This document shows, piece after piece, positions 1 to 7,771 of a stretch of 11,843 bases of DNA. Position 1 is the stretch's first letter. The number at the start of each line of letters is the position of its first letter. The position numbers and the translations under genes are program-made. Source of the stretch: Mucilaginibacter sp. (lineage in GTDB: Bacteria; Bacteroidota; Bacteroidia; Sphingobacteriales; Sphingobacteriaceae); assembly GCA_019235595.1 (NCBI GenBank), contig JAFAKI010000316.1, positions 1-11,843 of the forward strand, written 5' to 3'. The notes under the pieces are model-generated. The model did not search any database, was not told the DNA's origin, and worked only from the letters and a program-made list of their open reading frames with translations.

Positions 1-186
1 ACCGGAGCCGTCACAACAGTCGTTTCTTTGTTCTATTATATTAAGGTTCCACTGAATTTATTCCTTAGAAAGACGGATAGAACTACCGGTTTTGCATCAA
101 CTAGCAACTATTTATTGGTATCAATTGCAATTATTTCATTATTGATAGTTTGTTTGGGCCTTTTTCCGGATTTTTTTGCTAAATAA
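1..186 (+). CDS. nuoN: NADH-quinone oxidoreductase subunit N, C-terminal end (partial)
   Basis: The 61 C-terminal residues of a membrane protein are visible. The frame is open from base 1 and stops at TAA 184-186; the start lies outside the window. The segment TTVVSLFYYIKVPLNLFLR followed by a polar stretch, a last hydrophobic helix (about residues 41-58) and a short LFPDFFAK tail matches the end of NuoN, the antiporter-like subunit of proton-pumping respiratory complex I. In the family the 'YYY(L/I)(R/K)' helix is followed by one final transmembrane helix, as here. NuoN is normally the last gene of the nuo operon, which fits an unrelated gene starting about 110 bases downstream. The paralogues NuoL and NuoM share the fold, but their C-termini look different, so NuoN is preferred. 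Confidence 0.86.
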   Translation, partial: TGAVTTVVSLFYYIKVPLNLFLRKTDRTTGFASTSNYLLVSIAIISLLIVCLGLFPDFFAK

Positions 187-258
187 TTATAATTATCAAA
201 AAATTCGCTCATTTGTTGAGATAATTTGAATAACTTCTCATTTTTTTGGAAAAATTAG

Positions 259-276
259 TAATTTGCAGCCTGCAAA
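259..276 (+). promoter_or_regulatory. Candidate -7 box and overlapping inverted repeat upstream of amt
   Basis: TAATTTG (259-265) resembles the Bacteroidota -7 element TAnnTTTG with one spacer base missing. It is followed by CAGCCT, the same context as the stronger box before the PurF-like gene. It overlaps a 6-bp inverted repeat, TTTGCA-GCC-TGCAAA (262-276), which could be an operator or chance. No convincing -33 TTTG was found at the usual 19-21 nt spacing. The rest of the 187-297 gap is AT-rich and includes a 14-bp palindrome (183-196) next to the nuoN stop. Confidence 0.35.
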
Positions 277-297
277 ATGATCCGATTTCTCTAAATT

Positions 298-1608
298 ATG
301 AAGCGTTATTTTCCCTTTGCCTTAATTGCAGGCATCCTGATCCTGACTTTTATTTTTCCGTCAGTTGATTTTCACAATAAACCGGGTAATCCCAATTTTA
401 ATACAGGTGATATTGCCTGGATGCTAATGTCTACAGCATTGGTGCTGATCATGACACCAGGCCTGGCTTTTTTCTACGGTGGTATGGTGAATAAAAAGAA
501 TGTGATCTCCACCATGCTGCAAAGCGTTGTTTGTATGGTCATCATTACAGTGATGTGGGGAATATTTGGGTTTAGCCTTGCTTTTGGGGATACCATAGGT
601 GGCGTGATCGGCAATCCTTCCACTTATTTTATGATGAAAGGCATGCTTGGTAATGCTACCTGGAAACTGGCGCCAACTATTCCGTTGCTGCTATTTGCCA
701 TGTATCAGCTAAAGTTCGCTATCATTACGCCGGCGCTGATCACAGGTGCGTTTGCGGAGCGCATTCGCTTCAACAGTTATATCATTTTCCTTTGTCTGTT
801 TTCTGTCTTTATATTTTCTCCGTTGGCACACGCTACCTGGCATCCGGATGGCATCCTGTCAAAATTAGGTGTACTGGATTTTGCCGGAGGAACGGTAGTA
901 CATATGTCGGCAGGTTGGGCCGCTTTGGCATCAGCCTTATACCTGAAACGTCGTAGCGAGGCTAACCACTCTCCGGCACGTGTTACTTATGTGATCATCG
1001 GTACCGGGCTTTTATGGTTCGGTTGGTTCGGTTTTAATGCAGGCTCGGTATTCGGAGCAAATCACCTGGCTGTAAATGCATTGGCTACAAGTACCACCGC
1101 ATCGGCTGCCGCAGGCTTAACCTGGATATTTTTTGATATGCTGCTTGGACGTAAGCCATCTGCGATGGGTACCTGTATAGGTGCTGTTGTGGGGCTTGTT
1201 GCTATCACCCCTGCAGCAGGCTATGTATCAGTACCTCACTCATTGGCTATCGGTATTATTTCGGCGGTTGTAAGTAACCTGGTGGTTGAATGGCGCACAC
1301 GTACTTCTATTGACGACACATTGGACGTGTTCCCATGCCACGGTGTAGGTGGTATGGTGGGTATGCTGTTAACCGGCGTATTCGCTCACCAAAATGTGAA
1401 TCCGGGAAATACCACCGGCGATGGCTTATTCTTTGGTCATACCCATTTGTTTTTTGTGCAATGTATAGCATTGGTAGCGGCATCGGTATTCTCTTTTTTT
1501 GGTTCATTGTTGCTGTTAAAAATTACCGATATGATAGCGCCATTACGTGTTTCTAAGGAAGAAGAAACCATCGGTTTGGATATCAGCCAGCATGGCGAGA
1601 AGTTATAA
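298..1608 (+). CDS. amt: Ammonium transporter (Amt/MEP/Rh family)
   Basis: This is an inner-membrane ammonium channel/transporter of 436 residues, the usual Amt length, with about eleven membrane helices after a hydrophobic N-terminal segment (6-21). The AmtB landmarks are present at matching spacing. Phe140 fits the Phe gate and Trp181 the S1 recruitment site, 41 apart as F107/W148 are in E. coli. Asp194 and pore His202 are 8 apart, as D160/H168 are. Phe246/Ser250 lie in the FGFNAGS motif, and the second pore His348 is in FPCHGVGG. The signature FAIITPALITGAFAER (140-155) is intact. The C-terminal tail is short (after about 415). No glnK/PII gene is adjacent, although amt and glnK are often paired; the partner may be elsewhere. 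The gene is followed directly by a strong terminator, so it appears monocistronic. Confidence 0.97.
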   Translation: MKRYFPFALIAGILILTFIFPSVDFHNKPGNPNFNTGDIAWMLMSTALVLIMTPGLAFFYGGMVNKKNVISTMLQSVVCMVIITVMWGIFGFSLAFGDTIGGVIGNPSTYFMMKGMLGNATWKLAPTIPLLLFAMYQLKFAIITPALITGAFAERIRFNSYIIFLCLFSVFIFSPLAHATWHPDGILSKLGVLDFAGGTVVHMSAGWAALASALYLKRRSEANHSPARVTYVIIGTGLLWFGWFGFNAGSVFGANHLAVNALATSTTASAAAGLTWIFFDMLLGRKPSAMGTCIGAVVGLVAITPAAGYVSVPHSLAIGIISAVVSNLVVEWRTRTSIDDTLDVFPCHGVGGMVGMLLTGVFAHQNVNPGNTTGDGLFFGHTHLFFVQCIALVAASVFSFFGSLLLLKITDMIAPLRVSKEEETIGLDISQHGEKL

Positions 1609-1634
1609 TAGGATGCTCTCGCATCTGTAAGTAG

Positions 1635-1667
1635 TCCCGGTTATGATATAACCGGGATTTTTGTTTT
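1635..1667 (+). terminator. Rho-independent terminator after amt
   Basis: A perfect 10-bp stem, TCCCGGTTAT (1635-1644) and ATAACCGGGA (1648-1657), encloses a 3-nt loop (GAT). It is followed by the T-rich tract TTTTTGTTTT. It lies 26 nt after the amt stop codon. A smaller 5-bp hairpin, GATGC-TCTC-GCATC (1612-1625), sits between the stop and this stem. This is the clearest intrinsic terminator in the window. Confidence 0.9.
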
Positions 1668-1723
1668 AGGGCTTGTTGATTAAATTTATATCTTAGAGAT
1701 ATCAATAACTTTATCTTCTTCCT

Positions 1724-3697
1724 ATGAAAAAATATTTATTAATAGCCATTTTGTCCGGGTCGTTTCTTAGTTCATCTGCCCAAAACTTGTTGGTAGATAG
1801 TGGTACGTTTTTGCTACATAAGTTCGCGCAACATATCGGTAAAGAAACATATCGTATCGTCAACAATAAGGACTCAAAAGATTATATATCCGACTTTAAG
1901 TTCGTTGACCGTGGGTCGCCCGTCCCGTTAAAGACCGTATTGAGAGTAAATCCCGTTTTGGAACCGCTCGGGCTTAATATTAAAGGTAATGTAGCGCGTT
2001 CGGTAACCATTAACGATACCATCAGCATAAAGGGTAATAGCGCGCATGTGAAGGTGGATAATGCGGTATCTGACAAAACCCTGAAACCGCTCACTTTCCC
2101 GATAGCAGGTTACGCTCCGGTAATTGTGCAGCAGGTTTTGATCCAATATTGGAAAAAGCATAAAGAGCCGGTTAATATAAACACCCTTCCTGACGGCTCA
2201 GTACAAATTCACCGCGACGGAGCTGATACGCTCACTTTTGAAGGTAAACCTTTGATACTGGAAAGATATGCGATAGGAGGATTGATCTGGGGGAATGAAT
2301 TTGTCTGGACCGACAGACAGGGCCAATTAATTGGAGTGATCACCAACGATGCGGAGTTCGACAAGTTTGAGGCGATGCGCGAAAAATATGAGTCGCTGTT
2401 ACCAACACTGATAGGCAAAACAGCTACGTATAGCATGCGTTTGTTTACTAAATCAGCCTCAATAAAAACGGTTGCAGATAAAGCGATCGCAATAAAAGGT
2501 GGAACTGTGCTGGATGTGGTAAATGAAAAGACAATTCCGGACGCAGTTGTGCTGATCGAGAACGGCATCATCAAAAAAATTGGAAAGGCAGGTGGGGTGA
2601 CCATTCCCGCCGAAGCAAAAGTGATCGATGCAAAAGGTAAAATGCTGCTACCCGGTTTATGGGATATGCATGCACACTTTGAGCAAGCCGAATGGGGGCC
2701 GGCCTATTTGGCGGCAGGTGTAACTACCGTTCGCGACTGTGGTAATGAATTCGATTTTATTAACGCAATAAAAGATGCGATAGACAAAGGTAAAGGCGTC
2801 GGTCCTGAAATCTTAAAAGCGGGCATTATTGATGGCAAGGGACAATATGCTTTAGGCGTGATACAAGCCGATACTAACGAGGAAGCTATAAAAGAGGTGG
2901 ACCGATACAAGAAGAATGGTTTTGTGCAGATCAAAATTTATAGTTCTGTAAAACCAGCCATTGTAAAAGCTATTTGTGATGAGGCGCATAAACGGGGGCT
3001 GACAGTTACCGGGCATATTCCAATTGGGATGACTTTACAACAAGGTGTTGATTCGGGCATGAATATGGTAAATCACGTGCAGTACGTGTATTCCATCATG
3101 AAGCGGAATAAAGATCGCTCGATCAATTTTGAGGATTCGACCAGCATCGCCGCTATTAACTTTATCAAGCAGCACAATGTAGTAATAGACCCCACTTTAG
3201 GAGTGTTCGAAATGAGCTTCAGGAATATCAACGATGATGTTACCGTAATAGAGCCTGCATTTTATACCCTACCGTTACCGTTGCAGGCCATGCTGAAGAA
3301 TACTGGCGAAGATTCTACCGGTGCGAAGAAATTTAAGCCGCTTTATGAAAGCATGGTGAAGATTGTGAAGAAACTACACAATGCAGGTGTAACGATAGTA
3401 GCCGGAACCGATCAGGACTTCCCTGGCTTCAGCGTTCCGCGCGAGCTGGAATTATATGTTCAGGCAGGTTTAACCCCGGCTGATGCCATACAGACAGCCA
3501 CTATTACTCCGGCCAAAGTAATGAACATGGACAAACGCACCGGATCGATTGATGAAGGCAAAAAAGCTGATATTATTATTGTTGATGGTGATCCACTAAA
3601 AAATATTCGCGAGATACGTAATGTAACTACTGTGATTCAGGGTGAACACGTTTATGATCCAAGCACTTTGCATAAACTGGTGGGATTTAGCAAATAA
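1724..3697 (+). CDS. Secreted amidohydrolase-family protein with an uncharacterised N-terminal domain
   Basis: The protein has 657 residues and a signal peptide (MKKYLLIAILSGSFLSSSAQ, probable cleavage after Ala19 or Gln20), so it is exported to the periplasm or outside. Residues about 250-650 form an amidohydrolase (metal-dependent TIM-barrel) domain of the imidazolonepropionase/prolidase-like branch. It has the N-terminal beta-sandwich strand AIKGGTVLDV, the metal motif HAH (His316, His318), a candidate carboxylated Lys404 in QIKIY, His431 (TGHIP), His451 (VNHVQ), catalytic Asp563 (AGTDQD), and a C-terminal EGKKADIIIVDGDPL strand. Residues about 21-245 form a separate domain I do not recognise, roughly 220 residues long and rich in beta-type sequence with conserved-looking FPIAGYAP and LIWGNEF stretches. 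The substrate cannot be told; relatives cleave dipeptides or cyclic amides. A near-match to a -7 box (TAACTTTA, 1706-1713) lies upstream. Confidence 0.88.
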   Translation: MKKYLLIAILSGSFLSSSAQNLLVDSGTFLLHKFAQHIGKETYRIVNNKDSKDYISDFKFVDRGSPVPLKTVLRVNPVLEPLGLNIKGNVARSVTINDTISIKGNSAHVKVDNAVSDKTLKPLTFPIAGYAPVIVQQVLIQYWKKHKEPVNINTLPDGSVQIHRDGADTLTFEGKPLILERYAIGGLIWGNEFVWTDRQGQLIGVITNDAEFDKFEAMREKYESLLPTLIGKTATYSMRLFTKSASIKTVADKAIAIKGGTVLDVVNEKTIPDAVVLIENGIIKKIGKAGGVTIPAEAKVIDAKGKMLLPGLWDMHAHFEQAEWGPAYLAAGVTTVRDCGNEFDFINAIKDAIDKGKGVGPEILKAGIIDGKGQYALGVIQADTNEEAIKEVDRYKKNGFVQIKIYSSVKPAIVKAICDEAHKRGLTVTGHIPIGMTLQQGVDSGMNMVNHVQYVYSIMKRNKDRSINFEDSTSIAAINFIKQHNVVIDPTLGVFEMSFRNINDDVTVIEPAFYTLPLPLQAMLKNTGEDSTGAKKFKPLYESMVKIVKKLHNAGVTIVAGTDQDFPGFSVPRELELYVQAGLTPADAIQTATITPAKVMNMDKRTGSIDEGKKADIIIVDGDPLKNIREIRNVTTVIQGEHVYDPSTLHKLVGFSK

Positions 3698-3710
3698 AAG
3701 AATATCAATT

Positions 3711-3823
3711 CGCTGCCGCGAGCTTACAGCTCGTGGTAACAATGGCTTAAGCTTTCAGCTTTAAGATATTGCAAGTTGAAAACTTGCTCATTGCACCCCA
3801 CGAGCTGTAAGCTCGCGGTAGCG
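3711..3823. repeat. Nested palindromic REP-like element between convergent genes
   Basis: Two 26-nt arms (3711-3736 and 3798-3823) are reverse complements with one mismatch. Each arm is itself a hairpin of the form CCRCGAGCT-3 nt-AGCTCGYGG. Inside lie CAATG (3740-3744) pairing CATTG (3789-3793), and two further hairpins. The first is CTTAAGCT-TTC-AGCTTTAAG (3746-3765, imperfect) and the second is GCAAGTT-GAA-AACTTGC (3771-3787, perfect 7 bp). On opposite strands both read AAGYTTTCARCTT, so the whole unit is a four-hairpin palindrome. It fills the 143-bp gap between two converging genes and could act as a two-way terminator. It resembles REP/BIME units mobilised by RAYT transposases, but no transposase gene is in the window. 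Confidence 0.85.
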
Positions 3824-3840
3824 TATAAGAAATCTTTAGT

Positions 3841-5142
3841 TCACACCCGCCATTCTTTTCTCATTTCGCGGCCCCTCAATTTATTGGCTTCCGCATCATC
3901 AAACTCCTCTTTTACTGGGTTCCATTTTAGTGGTCTTTTCAATTCATAAGCTATGTTACCCATGTTGCAAACGGTAGCCGTCCGATGGCCAATCTCCACA
4001 TCAGCAATTGGTTTGGTGCGGTTTCGCATCGCCTGCAGGAAGTCTTTGTAATGATTTTCGCTAAGGTATACATGCTTCTCGTTGGCGCCTATCGCCTGAT
4101 CTTTTAATTCCGGCGGAGTAGTTTCCAGTTTGCCGCGTATCACATGTATTTCGCCTTTTGTGCCGACAAAATGGACACCGTTATCACCCTGGATAGGCTC
4201 ATGTGTCATGGTGATGCCGTTAGCATATTCGTATGTCAAAAACTGGTGGTCTTTATCCGGAGGCGTTACACTGATTGGTCCGCTGCCATCCATATCCAAA
4301 GCCCATTGGGCGATATCAAACATATGTGCGCCCCAGTCGGTTACGTAGCCGCCTCCAAATTCTTTATAGTCACGCCAGTGAGCCCAAAAATCATCAGTTA
4401 AACTTGGCGCCAGGTTATGATTGTACACTTGCGGCGCATTTGGCCCAAGCCAGAAATCCCAATTTAGGTCGGCAGGTATAGGTTCAGCGGGTAAATTATA
4501 CGGTACAGGTGGCCCGCCAACATTGACCTTTATAGTTTTGATATCTCCAATGTACCCATTGCGCACCAATTCCACTGCCTGCCTGAACTCCGGCCATGAG
4601 CGTTGCATGCTCCCAGTCTGGAACACCCGTTTGTGCTTTCTCGACTCATGCACCATCGCGCGACCTTCTTTTATAGTAAGCGATAGCGGCTTTTCGCAAT
4701 AAATATCCTTCCCGGCCCTTGCCGACAGAATAGCAATCACCGAGTGCCAATGATCGGGCACGGCTATTACGACGGCGTCTATATCTTTTCGCGACAGCAA
4801 ATCACGGAAGTCGCCATAAGTAGTACAGCCCGCATATTGGCTTTGCGATGCCTGCGCTGCATAAAACTGGTTTATCTCGCTGGCAAATTGTTTCAACTTA
4901 CTGCCATATACATCCGCAGCTGCAATAATCTTTACTTCGTTGGTATCCTGGAATGCCTTTTTTAGTCCAAACGCTTGTTTGCCGGTCCCGATAAAACCGA
5001 TGCTGATCAGGTCGCTTGGTGGAATAAAGCCTTTTCCGCCTAAAACAAATCGCGGAACGATCATAAAGGAGGAAATAACGGTGGCCTGTTTTATAAAAGA
5101 CCGCCGGTTAATGACGTTTTTGTCGTCTTGTTCATTTTTCAT
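3841..5142 (-). CDS. Tat-exported Gfo/Idh/MocA family oxidoreductase
   Basis: The protein has 433 residues and an N-terminal twin-arginine signal (NRRSFIKQ, residues 12-19, then a hydrophobic stretch to about 34). This predicts folded, cofactor-loaded export to the periplasm. The NAD(P)-binding Rossmann fold starts at residue 46 with ISIGFIGTG (glycines 49, 52, 54). The family motif CEKPLS (149-154) carries the conserved Lys151. The C-terminal catalytic domain has GGGYVTDWGAHMFD (263-276), where His273 and Asp276 fit the family's active-site positions. Secreted members of this family in Bacteroidota usually act on sugars, sugar alcohols or glycosides; the substrate here is unknown. No glycosidase or SusC/D pair is nearby, so the gene appears to stand alone. 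It is divergent from the DUF4440-like gene, with a 113-bp shared upstream gap where I could not assign a convincing promoter. Confidence 0.93.
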   Translation of the reverse strand: MKNEQDDKNVINRRSFIKQATVISSFMIVPRFVLGGKGFIPPSDLISIGFIGTGKQAFGLKKAFQDTNEVKIIAAADVYGSKLKQFASEINQFYAAQASQSQYAGCTTYGDFRDLLSRKDIDAVVIAVPDHWHSVIAILSARAGKDIYCEKPLSLTIKEGRAMVHESRKHKRVFQTGSMQRSWPEFRQAVELVRNGYIGDIKTIKVNVGGPPVPYNLPAEPIPADLNWDFWLGPNAPQVYNHNLAPSLTDDFWAHWRDYKEFGGGYVTDWGAHMFDIAQWALDMDGSGPISVTPPDKDHQFLTYEYANGITMTHEPIQGDNGVHFVGTKGEIHVIRGKLETTPPELKDQAIGANEKHVYLSENHYKDFLQAMRNRTKPIADVEIGHRTATVCNMGNIAYELKRPLKWNPVKEEFDDAEANKLRGREMRKEWRV

Positions 5143-5255
5143 AATTGGTTCGATAAATATTGGAAGGGGCTGGCTAAATATAACTGAAATTAAGAAACCC
5201 GTAAGTAATAATTTGGCGACAGATATTGTAAATTAGAAACACCAAATATCCGGTT

Positions 5256-5684
5256 ATGAAACGTTGTCTGCCTGTAGTTATCGCGCTGCTATGGTGCTTG
5301 AATTGTTTTGCCCAGAATAAAGATGCTGAGACATTAAAAAAACTGAATGCCGACTGGATCGCATCCTATGTAACCAGGGATACGGCAAAAATGAGCAGGA
5401 TATTTGGTGATGACCTGGTATTGATAAATCCATCCGGGAAGAAATATCATAAAAAGGATATCCTGAAAGGCGTCATGAATTCCGCGCAGGAGTTTTTATC
5501 TACACATGTTGATTCTGTTGATGTCCGCCTATTTGGCAACATTGGGATCGTTAATGCAAAAACTTCGGCGACTGTCAAGGCAGAAAATAAGACAACTACC
5601 TCGAAAGTTTGCTACATGGATGTGTACGAGAAGCGAAAAGGCAGATGGTATGCCGTTGCTGCCCATGTTACCTTATTGGACTAA
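5256..5684 (+). CDS. Small secreted DUF4440/SnoaL-like (NTF2-fold) protein
   Basis: The protein has 142 residues, with a signal peptide ending in CFAQ (residues 1-20) and a mature domain of about 120 residues. The pattern fits the NTF2-like fold of the DUF4440/SnoaL-like group. Helix LKKLNADWIASYVTRDTAKMSRIFGDDLVLINPSGK (about 27-62, with Trp34) is followed by a helix around 67-80. The mature domain ends in beta-strands SVDVRLFGNIGIVNAKTS and MDVYEKRKGRWYAVAAHVT (121-139). In this family the fold forms a conical pocket that may bind ligands or do simple chemistry, but most members are uncharacterised. I cannot assign a reaction. It is transcribed away from the oxidoreductase and 179 bp before the PurF-like gene, which has its own promoter, so it is probably monocistronic. 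Confidence 0.8.
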   Translation: MKRCLPVVIALLWCLNCFAQNKDAETLKKLNADWIASYVTRDTAKMSRIFGDDLVLINPSGKKYHKKDILKGVMNSAQEFLSTHVDSVDVRLFGNIGIVNAKTSATVKAENKTTTSKVCYMDVYEKRKGRWYAVAAHVTLLD

Positions 5685-5838
5685 GCTAAACCGGAATCTG
5701 CACAAAAAGGTACCTGCTTTTTAAAATTTATCGGGCCCCTAATCGTTTTTAGTGCATAAGCTGTAGTGTTGACAATTCTGTGCAAATATTAATGCAATTT
5801 GATGACATTGTTAATTTAAAGTTCCAACATTAAAATTG

Positions 5839-5846
5839 TACTTTTG
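5839..5846 (+). promoter_or_regulatory. Bacteroidota -7 promoter box upstream of the PurF-like gene
   Basis: TACTTTTG matches the -7 consensus TAnnTTTG exactly and is followed by CAGCCT. The start codon is at 5864, implying a leader of roughly 14 nt if transcription starts about four bases after the box. The -33 region is weak: TTT at 5815-5817 is the nearest candidate at about 21 nt. No purine riboswitch or PurR-like operator was recognised in the 5685-5863 gap. Confidence 0.6.
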
Positions 5847-5863
5847 CAGCCTCATTAGAAATC

Positions 5864-7771
5864 ATGAGCGATCAGATTAAACATGAATGCGGTGTGGCAT
5901 TTATCCGCTTATTAAAGCCACTTTCATATTACCAAAAAAAGTACGGCACTGCGCTGTATGGTTTAAACAAGCTTTACCTTTTAATGGAAAAACAGCATAA
6001 CCGCGGCCAGGACGGCGCGGGTGTTGCTACCATTAAACTGGATATTGAGCCCGGAAAACGATACATCAGCAGGCATAGGTCGATGGCCTCAAACGCTGTG
6101 GCTGACATTTTTGAGTATATCCAGAAGAAATTTGCTGATATTCAAAAAGAGCAGCCTGAGAAGCTAGCCGATGCAGAGTGGTTGAAGGATAATGTGAGCT
6201 TTACAGGAGAAGTTTTGCTGGGACACCTGCGTTATGGTACGCATGGTAAAAACAGTATTGAAAATTGCCATCCGTTTTTACGTCAGAACAACTGGCAGAC
6301 CCGTAACCTGGTAATTGCCGGTAACTTCAACATGACCAATGTTGATGAGTTGCTGCAGCAGTTGTACGACCTCGGTCAGCACCCTAAAGAAAAAGCCGAT
6401 ACCATTACGGTATTAGAAAAAATAGGACACTTCCTGGATACAGAGAACCAAGGCTTGTTTGATCAATATAAAAGAGAAGGATTAAATGATAATGTTGAGA
6501 TTAGCAAGCTAATTGCTAACGATCTTGATGTCACCAAGATACTGCGCAGATCGGCCAGAAACTGGGATGGCGGTTACACTATAGCGGGTATATTCGGTCA
6601 CGGCGACGCATTCGTAATGCGTGATCCTTCGGGCATCAGGCCCGCCTATTATTTCCAGAACGACGAAATAGTAGTAGCGGCTTCGGAGCGCCCTGCTTTG
6701 CAAACAGCCTTTAACGTGCCGTTTGAAGATATTAAAGAAATTCAACCTGGCCATGCGCTGGTGGTCAAGAAAAGCGGAAAGGTCTCAGAAGAGATGTTCA
6801 GCGAACCGCTGGAGAAAAAATCGTGCTCGTTTGAGCGGATCTATTTCTCGCGCGGCAGCGATTCGGCCATCTACCGCGAGCGTAAACAATTGGGCCGCTT
6901 ATTGTGCCCTCAAATTCTGGATGCTGTAAACAACGATATTCAGAATACCGTATTCTCCTATATTCCAAATACTGCGGAGGTAGCTTTCTACGGAATGGTT
7001 GAGGGTGTTCATAAATACATCAAAAGCTATCAGAAAGAACGCCTGCTTAACCGTGACGATAAGATCACTGATGAAGAACTGAATGAAGTATTGTGCCTTG
7101 CACCGCGCGTGGAGAAGATCGCTATAAAAGATGTAAAACTCCGCACCTTCATCACACAGGATGCCGACCGCAGCGAGATGGTAGCTCACGTGTATGATAC
7201 TACTTATGGTCTCATCAAAAAAGATAAAGATACTTTAGTGGTACTGGACGACTCTATCGTTCGTGGTACTACATTAAAACAAAGTATCCTGAAAATATTG
7301 GATCGCCTTGGTCCGAAGAAGATCGTGGTGGTTTCATCTGCCCCGCAAATACGTTACCCCGATTGCTACGGTATCGACATGTCACGCATGGGTGAATTTG
7401 TTGCTTTTGAGGCGGCTATCAGTCTACTTAAAGAGCAAGGCAGGGAAGATATCATCCTTGATGTTTACCAAAAATGTAAGGATAGCGGTTCACTGCCAAA
7501 AGAGCAGGTTGAAAATTATGTAAAGGCAATTTATGAGCCCTTTACTGACCAGGAAATATCTGACCGCATTGCAAAGATCATCACGCCAAAAGAGATCGGC
7601 GCAGAAATAAAAGTGATCTATCAGACGCTGGAAAATCTGCATAAAGCCTGCCCTGAACATACCGGCGACTGGTATTTCTCGGGTAATTTCCCGACTCCAG
7701 GTGGTAACAAGGTTGTTAACCGAGCATTTGTAAACTGGATGGAAGGGAAGAACCAAAGAGGTTATATGTAA
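5864..7771 (+). CDS. purF: Amidophosphoribosyltransferase family protein (long PurF-like form)
   Basis: This is a class II glutamine amidotransferase fused to a phosphoribosyltransferase domain. The family forms 5-phosphoribosylamine from PRPP and glutamine, the first step of purine synthesis. The presumed nucleophile is Cys9 in HECGVAF, so an 8-residue leader must be removed. Amidotransferase motifs follow: HNRGQDGAG (45-53), GHLRYGTHG (120-128), IAGNFN (151-156), DPSGIRP (254-260). The PRPP-binding loop VVLDDSIVRGTT (459-470) and the YPDCYGIDM region (498-506) are intact. At 635 residues it is about 130 longer than classical PurF (around 500), with extra sequence near 90-110, 165-225 and 390-420 and a longer C-terminus. 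The flexible loop NRYxGRTFI of classical PurF reads VKLRTFI here, without its Tyr. Cysteines for an Fe-S cluster are not evident. Bacteroidota often carry this form as well as a classical PurF, so it may be a paralogue. Confidence 0.85.
   Translation: MSDQIKHECGVAFIRLLKPLSYYQKKYGTALYGLNKLYLLMEKQHNRGQDGAGVATIKLDIEPGKRYISRHRSMASNAVADIFEYIQKKFADIQKEQPEKLADAEWLKDNVSFTGEVLLGHLRYGTHGKNSIENCHPFLRQNNWQTRNLVIAGNFNMTNVDELLQQLYDLGQHPKEKADTITVLEKIGHFLDTENQGLFDQYKREGLNDNVEISKLIANDLDVTKILRRSARNWDGGYTIAGIFGHGDAFVMRDPSGIRPAYYFQNDEIVVAASERPALQTAFNVPFEDIKEIQPGHALVVKKSGKVSEEMFSEPLEKKSCSFERIYFSRGSDSAIYRERKQLGRLLCPQILDAVNNDIQNTVFSYIPNTAEVAFYGMVEGVHKYIKSYQKERLLNRDDKITDEELNEVLCLAPRVEKIAIKDVKLRTFITQDADRSEMVAHVYDTTYGLIKKDKDTLVVLDDSIVRGTTLKQSILKILDRLGPKKIVVVSSAPQIRYPDCYGIDMSRMGEFVAFEAAISLLKEQGREDIILDVYQKCKDSGSLPKEQVENYVKAIYEPFTDQEISDRIAKIITPKEIGAEIKVIYQTLENLHKACPEHTGDWYFSGNFPTPGGNKVVNRAFVNWMEGKNQRGYM

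Noticed and set aside
245..267. Possible sigma-54 promoter (GG ... GC) before the ammonium transporter
   Set aside because: The GG (248-249) to GC (265-266) spacing is 15 nt, whereas sigma-54 promoters need about 10; the -7 type box is a better reading.
2209..2604. 131-codon open frame on the minus strand inside the amidohydrolase gene
   Set aside because: It lies wholly antisense to a gene with intact catalytic motifs, has no recognisable motif, and is a shadow of the real frame.
3711..3823. Reading the palindrome as insertion-sequence ends
   Set aside because: The two arms are only about 60 nt apart with no transposase frame between them, so it is at most a non-autonomous or REP-type element.
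5704..5722. Possible terminator hairpin AAAAAG-7 nt-CTTTTT after the DUF4440-like gene
   Set aside because: The stem is six pairs of nearly all A-T, too weak to call a terminator; a KpnI-like AGGTACCT palindrome in the middle competes with it.
5256..7771. Operon of the DUF4440-like gene with the PurF-like gene
   Set aside because: A 179-bp gap with an exact -7 box directly before the second gene favours separate transcription.
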